Positions 29,204 to 35,856 of a DNA stretch of 64,000 bases are shown here, in pieces. The stretch comes from Pseudolabrys sp. (GTDB taxonomy: Bacteria > Pseudomonadota > Alphaproteobacteria > Rhizobiales > Xanthobacteraceae), in contig JAFIGS010000010.1 of assembly GCA_017849615.1 (NCBI GenBank), forward strand, positions 1 to 64,000, read 5' to 3'. Positions within the stretch are counted from its first letter, which is position 1. Every line of letters begins with the position of its first letter. The position numbers and the translations under genes are program-made. The notes beneath the pieces are model-generated. The model was not told the origin of the DNA and searched no databases. It saw only the letters and a list, made by a program, of their open reading frames with translations.

Positions 29204-29511
29204 CGTCCGCGCGACCGCTTTGCCGCATTAAGACCTCATGCCTGATTTCAGGTTGATCGACGGAATGATTTCCAGCTTATCCAGCGTGGTGGGCGCATCC
29301 TTTGCTTTTAATTTTTTTGCCTTTTTAGACTCGTATTCGTCACGGCTGTGAGAATCCACTATGGCGGGATTGGGATGCCTTCCACGACAGCGTCTAGGGT
29401 CGTTGAGCGAGGACTTGCACGCGGTCGCTGCGAACCGTGCAAGATCGCGTACATCCATTCCGTACGGCGCTAACCCTTACGGGCAAGAATGTGGTAAGTC
29501 ATTGAAATCGT
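29204..29511. other. gap with one doubtful small ORF
   Basis: The 308 bases left of the island hold no confident gene. A minus-strand frame of 76 codons (29228-29458) ends in a lysine-rich stretch and LEIIPSINLKSGMRS, but it has no recognised family and no convincing ribosome site. It could be a small hypothetical gene. Confidence 0.25.
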
Positions 29512-29527
29512 TGGCGCTCCCTAGGGG
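29512..29527. repeat. attL core
   Basis: TGGCGCTCCCTAGGGG is identical to the last 16 nt of tRNA-Glu (with CCA) at 41051-41066. The next base differs. It marks the left recombination junction. Confidence 0.85.
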
Positions 29528-29563
29528 GCTAACGCTTCCGTTTGCAATCAGTACTTTAGCGCG

Positions 29564-29623
29564 TAGTGGGACAGTGATCTTTCTCGTTCGGTTACTGCGC
29601 TTTCCGGCGGCATTGTCCCACTA
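29564..29623. repeat. candidate integrase arm sites, left end
   Basis: TAGTGGGACA (29564-29573) and TGTCCCACTA (29614-29623) form a perfect 10-bp inverted repeat 40 bases apart, beginning 37 bases inside attL. The core TGTCCCACT recurs once at 40980-40988, 62 bases inside attR. Repeats on both sides of a tyrosine-integrase core are typical arm-type binding sites. Confidence 0.6.
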
Positions 29624-29716
29624 GCACCGGCCCGATCGCATCGTCGTCACGCCGCCCCCGCGCCCCCCGCCGGGCGGCGCGGATTTTAAATTTTGAGAGC
29701 ATCAGCGAGTGTTGTC

Positions 29717-29914
29717 ATGGCCGATCAGCCAATCGACCCAGGCCGTCTGGATGCCTGGATTAGGGACATGCGAGCGCAGCTGAATCGCATCGACAAGGCG
29801 CTCCAGCCGCCCGAGGGGCGGCCAACTGCGCACCGCCGGACCCTTTATCGGAAGCGTCGGCGGCAAGCGGCCAGCGAGGCCCTGAGGCCCGCGCGCTATA
29901 CGATGACGCAATGA
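29717..29914 (+). CDS. small hypothetical protein of the island
   Basis: A 65-residue basic protein (MADQPIDPGRLDAWIRDMRAQLNRIDKAL...) with a likely coiled or helical first half and an Arg/Lys-rich second half. No family was recognised. The ribosome site is weak. Its last codons run into the TGACGCA repeat array, so the 3' end may be constrained by that array. Confidence 0.4.
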   Translation: MADQPIDPGRLDAWIRDMRAQLNRIDKALQPPEGRPTAHRRTLYRKRRRQAASEALRPARYTMTQ

Positions 29915-30180
29915 CGCGTCAATGACGCATCAATTTCGATGTGTCATTGCCAAAACTCCAACCCAGTCATAAGGATAACTGCGTCCATGACGCAATGACG
30001 CATCATTTGCTCGCGCGTACTTAAGAAGAATGGGGAGCGGGGTGCCCGGAGGCTCTTCTTATACGTATAGAATAAAATGATCCGTCATTGCGTCATAGAG
30101 CAGTATAAAGAATTGATATAGAACAACAAAAGACAATGACGCATTATTTTCCAATGCGTCAAAGATGCGTCATTGCGTCA
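29904..30180. repeat. TGACGCA heptamer (iteron-like) array
   Basis: TGACGCA occurs at 29904, 29923, 29988, 29996 and 30137, and its complement TGCGTCA at 30089, 30155, 30166 and 30174. A palindromic TGACGCGTCA sits at 29912. Four tandem pairs have an exact 8-base period: two forward on the left (29904/29912, 29988/29996) and two reversed on the right (30081 with one mismatch/30089, 30166/30174). The middle (30060-30135) is AT-rich. This could be a replication origin, a packaging site or a multi-site operator. Apart from the last codons of the preceding ORF, no coding sequence is apparent from 29904 to 30311. Confidence 0.8.
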
Positions 30181-30235
30181 TTGACTGACCTGATGGCTAG
30201 AGCGGCCCACACCGACGCCAAAGAAATCCTGCAAA

Positions 30236-30252
30236 GGGGTCGCGCTATATAG
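30236..30252. promoter_or_regulatory. 17-bp repeated promoter-like motif, copy 1
   Basis: GGGGTCGCGCTATATAG is identical to 35138-35154. It lies 59 bases before the gpW-like start; the second copy lies 76 bases before another island gene. Both are followed about 20 bases later by GGCAT. This is likely an island-specific promoter or activator site. Confidence 0.55.
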
Positions 30253-30311
30253 GCCACCCGCTTACTCAGGCATCATCGAGTTGATGGCTCGCCGACGGGA
30301 AGCTACGCCAC

Positions 30312-30521
30312 ATGGCCTATACGCAAACTCATATCGACGCTCTGAAAGAGGCAATCGCCACCGGCGCGCTTGAGGTCGAATTCGGCACCGGCACGGAACG
30401 CCGCCGTATCAAGTATCGCTCCTTGGCGGAAATGCGCTCGACGCTTGCCGACATGATCTTCGAAGTGTCACCGCAATCGAGACCGATATTGGTGACTTTC
30501 GCTGAATTCACCCGAGATTGA
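30312..30521 (+). CDS. gpW-like head-tail joining protein
   Basis: The 69-residue protein (YTQTHIDALKEAIATGALEVEFGTG...RIKYRSLAEMRSTLADMI) has the helix, beta-hairpin, helix layout and the YRSL(A/D)EMR signature of small gpW-family connectors. These normally sit between terminase and portal genes and seal the filled head for the tail. Here neither neighbour is present; the next gene is a tape-measure protein. GGGAAG lies upstream of the ATG. Confidence 0.65.
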   Translation: MAYTQTHIDALKEAIATGALEVEFGTGTERRRIKYRSLAEMRSTLADMIFEVSPQSRPILVTFAEFTRD

Positions 30522-30626
30522 AGGCCAGCCAGGCAGCGTCAACGTGTCGGGTCCTTCCCCACCCCCGCCCCCTGCGGTGCTAAGCCGCCCCGGATTCCTT
30601 CCAGTTGGGCTGTTCGAAAACTTTGG

Positions 30627-30739
30627 TTGTCAGAGTTGTCAGCCATTGACAGACGGTTGTCAGCTTAAGTGGCTGATCGGCTTACAAAAACTCCTAGTTA
30701 GCTTTTTTTGAAGAGCGCTGCGGCTGTCAATGTTGACAG
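30627..30739. repeat. TTGWCAG heptamer array upstream of tape-measure gene
   Basis: TTGTCAG or TTGACAG starts at 30627, 30636, 30646 and 30657, spaced 9-11 bases, so on one helix face. A perfect palindrome CTGTCAATGTTGACAG at 30724-30739 has two more in inverted orientation. The array ends 30 bases before the tape-measure start. The motif differs from the TGACGCA array, implying a second DNA-binding protein. Confidence 0.7.
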
Positions 30740-30769
30740 ACCCCGCGCGTCACGCCCGGAGACACCAAC

Positions 30770-32995
30770 ATGGCCAGCCGTATTCTCGACGCCGAAGCAC
30801 GCATTTCCGCGCGGGACAATACCGGCGGCGCCTTCGACAGCGTTGCCAACAAGGTAAATCGCGTGACGCGCGCCGTGCAGGCTCTGTCGCGCGATCTCGA
30901 CAAGCATATGGCGTCCGCTGGCAAGGCCAGTTCGATCGATGTGCTGGCGTCCCGGCTCGATCGCGTTGGTAACACTGCTTCGCGCGTTGGCCGCAACATG
31001 ACTTACGGCCTGACGTTGCCGGCGGCATTCGCAGCGCGTTCCGTCCTGCACAATATTCATGATTTCGAACTGGCGTCGAACAAGCTCAAGGCGTTCGGCG
31101 ATCTTAACGAGGAGGAGATCAAGCGCGCCCGCGGCCTGGCGCAGAAATACGGCTCCAAATATGCGTTCGGTCCGACCGGCGTGCTGCAGGGCATGGTCGA
31201 GGAGATCAAGGCCGGTTTCGAGCCGCGTCACCTTGAGGCCATTCAGGAGCCGTTGCTCGATTTCGCGACGCTCGCCGAAATCGATGTGCCGAAAGCGGCC
31301 GAACTGGCTATTTTCTCGCTGTCGTCGTTTGGCATGATGTACGACAAGACCGGGCGCATGCTCGGCGATGCCGAGATCAACAAGAACCTGCGCGAAATGA
31401 TCGACCTGTTCGCGATCCTCAACAAGGTCGCGCCCGGCTCGATCGGCCAGATCGCCGAGACGTTCAAGTATTCCGCGCCGGCGGCGGCGCAGCTTAATTT
31501 GCCCAAGGAACAACTCGGCGCGATGACGGCCGTTCTCAATCAGGCCGGTATTCTCGGCCCCGAGGCCGGCGTCGCCCTGCGGTCCATGTTGGTCCGCTTC
31601 CTCAAGCCCACAAAAGGCGCTCGCGCTGCGATGAGCGCGGTCGGTATGCGTCTTGGCGATTATGTCGAAATCAACCCGGACCGCCTCAATTCGGAAAACG
31701 TACTTTCGGCCATCGAGAACTTCACCGGCACGGTCGGAACCGGTAAGGACAAGAAGTCGATTTCGGTCGGTCGGCAGTCTGAAATAACCCGCGAAGCATT
31801 CAAGAAGAAAATCGAGGCGCTTGGCGGCCTTGACGGGGACGAATATTTCAAGGGCCTTGTCGGCACCATTCAGCACACCATCGGTGGCGGGCTGGCCGAT
31901 GCGTCTGTCGCGACCGAACTTGCTGGGCGTATTCTTGGCACGGCGGTCGAAAAAATCGACGTGAGTAAGTTTCTTAAGGACGTGGCGACGAAGGCGCCGA
32001 ACATGGCTGCCTTCATGGCCAATTTTATGGATCAGCGACAGGCCGTTCGTCTTGCAAACCTCAATCAGGCGCGCGTGATGACCATGCTTATGGACATGGA
32101 AATGGAATTCGCTGCAGCCCGACGGAGCGGAGTACCCGTTTCCCGACGCCAAGCCGGCGATGTGAACAGCGGCTTCATCGATTCGGAAAACCGTTTGCGC
32201 GGTTCTTACCAGGGGATGATCCAATCGCTCGGCGAGTCCGGCGTCACCGATGCCGCCGCCGAATCGATGGACAAGATCGCCGGCGCCTTCCGGACGATCG
32301 GCGGCACCAATCCCGAAATCCTCAAATGGTCGACTTACGCGGTCGCGGCTGCGGCCGTAATCGGTCCGCTGACGTGGGCGCTCGGCAAGTTGGCATCGTC
32401 CGGCGCCGCCGTTGTGCGCGCGGCCGGATGGATTGCCGCCGCGCCCGGCGCGGCTGCTACCGGCGCTGTGATCGGCGGCGCGCTCGGTGCGCAGGCGATC
32501 AAGAACGCCGCCGAGCCCTTTGTCGATGCGGCAAAGGGCAAGAACTGGACGCCGCGCGACGCGGAAGCGATCAAGCTTCTGGAACAGGACCTTGCCGAAG
32601 CCGAACGCCGTGCCGCGCAGGCCCGCGCCAACTCGAAGGTGTCCGGCCTCGGCGATACGCTTGCCGCGCCGTTCGATGGCCAGGCACAGGACCTGCGCAA
32701 CCGCATCCGGACCGGTTACGACCAGTTCAATGCGCAGACCGGTCGCTTGAGCGAGGCGACGCGCGACGAAATCATGCGCCGTGCGGAAGCGGATGTCGCC
32801 GGCGCCGGCCGCAAGGTCGAACTGGAAGGCATGGTGCGGATCGAGAATAAGGTCACAGTTGAGGCGGGGCCAGATTTCTGGACCCGCGTCAAATCTCTCG
32901 TGTTCCCGTCATTCGGCCATGGTGTGCGAAGTGAAGGCACGACCGGATCAACCGGCACGGCCATGCCCGAAGCATCGCCATACAGTAGCCCCTGA
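30770..32995 (+). CDS. phage tail tape-measure protein
   Basis: The 741-residue protein starts with RILDAEARISARDNTGGAFDSVANKVNRV, as TP901-type tape-measure proteins do. The helical core includes TMP motifs (PTGVLQGMVEEIKAGFE, APGSIGQIAETFKYSAPAAAQL, LGAMTAVLNQAGILGPEAGVALRSM). Hydrophobic segments follow at about 520-575 (VAAAAVIGPLTWALGKLA, TGAVIGGALGAQAIK). The length predicts a short to medium tail. No other tail gene follows, which is unexpected for a complete phage. Confidence 0.85.
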   Translation: MASRILDAEARISARDNTGGAFDSVANKVNRVTRAVQALSRDLDKHMASAGKASSIDVLASRLDRVGNTASRVGRNMTYGLTLPAAFAARSVLHNIHDFELASNKLKAFGDLNEEEIKRARGLAQKYGSKYAFGPTGVLQGMVEEIKAGFEPRHLEAIQEPLLDFATLAEIDVPKAAELAIFSLSSFGMMYDKTGRMLGDAEINKNLREMIDLFAILNKVAPGSIGQIAETFKYSAPAAAQLNLPKEQLGAMTAVLNQAGILGPEAGVALRSMLVRFLKPTKGARAAMSAVGMRLGDYVEINPDRLNSENVLSAIENFTGTVGTGKDKKSISVGRQSEITREAFKKKIEALGGLDGDEYFKGLVGTIQHTIGGGLADASVATELAGRILGTAVEKIDVSKFLKDVATKAPNMAAFMANFMDQRQAVRLANLNQARVMTMLMDMEMEFAAARRSGVPVSRRQAGDVNSGFIDSENRLRGSYQGMIQSLGESGVTDAAAESMDKIAGAFRTIGGTNPEILKWSTYAVAAAAVIGPLTWALGKLASSGAAVVRAAGWIAAAPGAAATGAVIGGALGAQAIKNAAEPFVDAAKGKNWTPRDAEAIKLLEQDLAEAERRAAQARANSKVSGLGDTLAAPFDGQAQDLRNRIRTGYDQFNAQTGRLSEATRDEIMRRAEADVAGAGRKVELEGMVRIENKVTVEAGPDFWTRVKSLVFPSFGHGVRSEGTTGSTGTAMPEASPYSSP

Positions 32996-33007
32996 GAGGA
33001 GAATTGA

Positions 33008-33280
33008 ATGGACCCCCACATCAATCGACTATTGGCGCTACAAGCGACTGATCGGTTTCTGATCGAGTTGGCCTATCGTTCGGTGCTTGCGGTCATACCC
33101 CCCGAGCAGCGGGCCGCACTCCTCAGCGATATGCGCTCCGCGCGCTCCCGCGTAACAACGACTCGCGTCGTGGGTGCCGACAACAACGCATCGATCAAAG
33201 CCGAAATCGAGACGATGGTCGAGGTGGACGTGCAAGCGTTCGCTGACCGCATCGAAAGTACTTCCGGCCTAAGAAACTAA
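33008..33280 (+). CDS. hypothetical island protein, 90 residues
   Basis: It starts twelve bases after the tape-measure stop with AGAGGAG six bases upstream, so it is translated in the same operon. The sequence (MDPHINRLLALQATDRFLIELAYRSVL...) has a helical start and an acidic C-terminal half. No family was recognised. The position after the tape measure would suit a small tail or chaperone protein. Confidence 0.6.
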   Translation: MDPHINRLLALQATDRFLIELAYRSVLAVIPPEQRAALLSDMRSARSRVTTTRVVGADNNASIKAEIETMVEVDVQAFADRIESTSGLRN

Positions 33281-33435
33281 CGAGTTCTTTCCCCCGCCCC
33301 TGCGCGCCTGGCGCGCTCGGTCGGCGCCATCCTTCGCTGTTCGGCCTCATGATCCTCTCGCGCCGCCAGCCGCGCCATCGCGCGGGCGAGCGCCAGGACC
33401 GCGGGATCGGGCGGCGGACGGGAATCTGCGGTCAT
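33277..33435 (-). CDS. small hypothetical protein on the opposite strand
   Basis: A 52-codon minus-strand frame reads MTADSRPPPDPAVLALARAM and continues with a charged Ala/Arg/Glu helix. Short proteins of the pattern DPAVLALARA-x-A are recurrent in rhizobial mobile regions, as far as I recall. It overlaps the previous gene's stop by four bases, tail to tail. No strong ribosome site is visible. Confidence 0.4.
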   Translation of the reverse strand: MTADSRPPPDPAVLALARAMARLAAREDHEAEQRRMAPTERARRAGAGERTR

Positions 33436-33467
33436 GGTGCAAATCTAGCCATCGCTACCGGTGCTGC

Positions 33468-33647
33468 CAAAGTTGCGAAAATCGCAAACTTGCCGCCATT
33501 GGCGGCGGCTGATTCTCGATGTAACTTTCGGATTGGGCCTAGAAACCCGGACCTGAGTGACGGCTACCGCTTGGCGGCGGTTGTCGAAATGCGCCGTGAG
33601 CCTTGGCGGGCTCTATGCGCACGGTCGCGCCTTGGCGGGCGCGCCAA
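33468..33647 (+). other. hairpin cluster with constant TTGGCG loop
   Basis: Three hairpins share the hexaloop TTGGCG on different stems: ACCGC/GCGGT (33566-33581), GAGCC/GGCTC (33598-33613) and CGCGCC/GGCGCG (33626-33643). Before them lie GCCGCC-ATT-GGCGGC (33492-33506) and an imperfect dyad around TTGCGA-AAA-TCGCAA (33473-33487). This fills most of the 242-base gap before the basic peptide gene. The identical loops on varying stems suggest protein-bound RNA hairpins, although repeated DNA operators are an alternative. Confidence 0.6.
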
Positions 33648-33677
33648 CCTGGCCATTTTGGCCGGGAGGGCGCTGCC

Positions 33678-33794
33678 ATGTCCAGCCGAAAGGTAAAAGC
33701 GCGCCGCCAGTCTCTCAGGCTGGTTTCTAGCTCCCGGCTGCCGGTCCGCCACCGGCCAGGCCCTAGAAAGCCGAACTTGAGAGCGATCCCATGA
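33678..33794 (+). CDS. 38-residue arginine-rich peptide
   Basis: The ATG at 33678 has GGGAGGG seven bases upstream, and the TGA overlaps the next ATG at 33791, so it is well placed for translation and coupling. The peptide MSSRKVKARRQSLRLVSSSR plus a basic, proline-containing tail has about 13 Arg/Lys in 38 residues. It looks like an RNA-binding arginine-rich motif or a DNA-condensing peptide. No family was recognised. Confidence 0.55.
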   Translation: MSSRKVKARRQSLRLVSSSRLPVRHRPGPRKPNLRAIP

Positions 33795-34369
33795 CCATGA
33801 CCGAGAACCGGTGCGACACTGCCGCGCCCGCGCATCCCGCGCGGCCAGTGTTGGAGTATCCGATGTCGCTGCAAAACTACTTTCCGCAAAGCCACCTCGA
33901 CGCCGCTTTAATACAGCTCGGCGATCACTTCCTCGATCTGCGCATGCAGAGCCTCGCGGCTTCCAGCCGCAACGAAGCCAATTGCGAACGTCTCGCCGAT
34001 CTTCGGCGCAAGCATCCCGCAGCCGCGCGCAACCGAGCGCTCGACGACAGGCTAGCGACCGAGACTGGCGTCGTCGCCTCGGAAGCGGAGATTGATCGCC
34101 TTAGCGCCGAAGAAGATGCGATCATCGAGCAGATCATTGCAGCCCCACCGCGGACGATCGAAGGGCTTTGCGTCAAGGCGATCATCTTGGAGCATGTGCA
34201 CGAACTCTATTGCCGCGGCGCCGGCGATGAAGGCTATGAGACGCAAATGGTTCGATCACTCGCGCGCGCCGCCATATCGCTCGCCGGCATTCCGACCGAG
34301 CCGCGGCAGCAGATCGAGGCCGTCATGCGCGCATCGGCGCATCCCTCTGGTCAGATGATCGCCGCCTGA
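33791..34369 (+). CDS. hypothetical island protein, 192 residues
   Basis: It is translationally coupled to the basic peptide gene. The protein is mainly alpha-helical and polar: RNRALDDRLATETGVVASEAEIDRLSAEEDAIIEQI, then PRTIEGLCVKAIILEHVHELYCRG and SLARAAISLAGI. There is no signal peptide, membrane helix or catalytic motif. Similar-looking proteins occur in rhizobial phage-like regions as far as I can tell, with no known function. M25 is an alternative start. Confidence 0.6.
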   Translation: MTMTENRCDTAAPAHPARPVLEYPMSLQNYFPQSHLDAALIQLGDHFLDLRMQSLAASSRNEANCERLADLRRKHPAAARNRALDDRLATETGVVASEAEIDRLSAEEDAIIEQIIAAPPRTIEGLCVKAIILEHVHELYCRGAGDEGYETQMVRSLARAAISLAGIPTEPRQQIEAVMRASAHPSGQMIAA

Positions 34370-34571
34370 CCGGCGAATCGCACGCGCAAATATCAGCGCC
34401 CGGCGGCCGTCCCGCCGGGCGACTGGCCGTACACCTGTGCAACGCCCGCAAATTTATTTTGTTGGTCTCGTAAAAACTTATTGGCGCTTTCGCGCTCAGA
34501 AGCCGCAGCCCCCCTTGCCTGCGGCCTTCGCCCTTTGCGATGTCGGCTTAAACCTTAACCCGAGGCTGCCC

Positions 34572-35135
34572 ATGCCCCGTTCAAGACGCCCGGCGACGTT
34601 TCGACATGCGATGTTTATCAAGGCATGGCATCTCGATCTCGCCGCGGACGTTCTCAATAACGGTGCGCTGCGACGTTCAAAGCAAGACCAGCTCTGCAAC
34701 GCGATCGCGTACTACTGCTTCCTGAAATCGATCGCCCTCGAAAGCGCGGAGATGACCGCATCGCCGCATCTTGTGAAAGTCGATTCCAGCATCGATCTCA
34801 GCAAGATCGGCGCGGGCATGGATCGCCATGCCGACGCCGTGCGTCAAGTCATGACATTGGACACTATCATCGGCGACAAGGTAGCCAAGGCGATCAAAGC
34901 GCACTTTATCGAAGGTCAGCACATTAAGGTCGCCGGCCTATGTCTGCAGGGGTTGCGTCACGATCCAAACGCAGTCGGCTTTGCGTTTCAGTGGGAAGTC
35001 CAGCGGGCAGCCAAAGAACTTTTCATTAAGTTCAACAGCTACGCCTCGGATCACGAATTCCACTCGGATTTCATCCGGTCCGACTCGCTCGGTCTGTTCC
35101 TGAAAATGAACAACCGGGTCAGAAAATTCGCATAA
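34572..35135 (+). CDS. hypothetical island protein, 187 residues
   Basis: The ATG at 34572 has GAGG six bases upstream. The frame is open from 34437, but the extra 45 residues look non-coding. The product begins with a basic stretch (PRSRRPATFRHAMFIKAWHLDLA) and is helical after that, with ASPHLVKVDSSIDLSKIGAGMDRHADAVRQ in the middle. It resembles no family I recognise. It ends just before copy 2 of the 17-bp promoter-like repeat. Confidence 0.5.
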   Translation: MPRSRRPATFRHAMFIKAWHLDLAADVLNNGALRRSKQDQLCNAIAYYCFLKSIALESAEMTASPHLVKVDSSIDLSKIGAGMDRHADAVRQVMTLDTIIGDKVAKAIKAHFIEGQHIKVAGLCLQGLRHDPNAVGFAFQWEVQRAAKELFIKFNSYASDHEFHSDFIRSDSLGLFLKMNNRVRKFA

Positions 35136-35137
35136 GT

Positions 35138-35154
35138 GGGGTCGCGCTATATAG
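35138..35154. promoter_or_regulatory. 17-bp repeated promoter-like motif, copy 2
   Basis: GGGGTCGCGCTATATAG is identical to 30236-30252 and is followed by GGCAT at a similar distance. It lies 76 bases upstream of the gene at 35231 and would start transcription of the capsid operon. Confidence 0.55.
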
Positions 35155-35230
35155 CCGCGTACCCTATTCCGGCATTGTACCGATTTGCGCCTCGGCGCTT
35201 TCCCCGCCCTAAATCCACAGGAGTTTAAAC

Positions 35231-35839
35231 ATGGCTCTCCCCAGAGCAATGATCAGCCTCGCCGATCTGGCTCGGCTGAGCCAGATGTCGCTTGCCGAAC
35301 TCACCGCGTTCGCCGAACGGCCGGTGCCCGGCCATCCATTCAAGTCCGGCACTTATTATCTCGATGGCCCCTCGCCCGCCGGCAAGTTCGGCTATCTCGC
35401 CGCACTGCGAATCGAGGTCGCGCGGCAACTTTCGGATGATGGCTGGCTGCCTTTCTCCGCGGCGATGGACGCCGTGATCTACACTGGCGCCCTGTCGGCC
35501 TATAGCGGCGATCTGCCCGCGCCGCGCTTCGCGCCGGATCAGGACTATTGGGTCGCCGTATTAGGCGCACGCACAAACTGGGGCGCGCAGCCGCGAGAAG
35601 GCTGGCCGGCTACTGGCTTTGGCCCTGGCGAGGTTTGGACGCAAGGCCACTTCGACGGCACTTACGATGTCGTCGTCGGCGCGATCAAATCGCGCATCAT
35701 CCGCGACACGATGGCGGCCGATGCGGACGGCAACGAGCCCGACGATTTCGCGCGCGTGCTGCTGGCCAACGTTTCGGCCGCCGATCGCCGATTGCGCAAA
35801 CGCGCCGCGGCGCTCGGCATCAATCTCGGCGACGCCTGA
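35231..35839 (+). CDS. hypothetical protein upstream of capsid gene
   Basis: This 202-residue protein has AGGAG seven bases before its ATG. The first 60 residues (ISLADLARLSQMSLAELTAFAERPVPGHPF) are helical with an HTH-like pattern, and the rest is mixed with many aromatic residues (FAPDQDYWVAVLGARTNW). It precedes the capsid fusion gene by 17 bases. It may be a regulator or a morphogenesis helper; no family was recognised. Confidence 0.6.
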   Translation: MALPRAMISLADLARLSQMSLAELTAFAERPVPGHPFKSGTYYLDGPSPAGKFGYLAALRIEVARQLSDDGWLPFSAAMDAVIYTGALSAYSGDLPAPRFAPDQDYWVAVLGARTNWGAQPREGWPATGFGPGEVWTQGHFDGTYDVVVGAIKSRIIRDTMAADADGNEPDDFARVLLANVSAADRRLRKRAAALGINLGDA

Positions 35840-35856
35840 CAGATAGAGGGACCTTC

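Noticed and set aside
29904-30180. CRISPR array
   Set aside because: The repeats are 7-15 bases in both orientations without uniform spacers, and there are no cas genes in the window.
33349-33696. Plus-strand 115-codon frame in the hairpin region
   Set aside because: No ribosome site and a composition dictated by the repeated palindromes. It overlaps the hairpins and the better-supported 38-codon gene.
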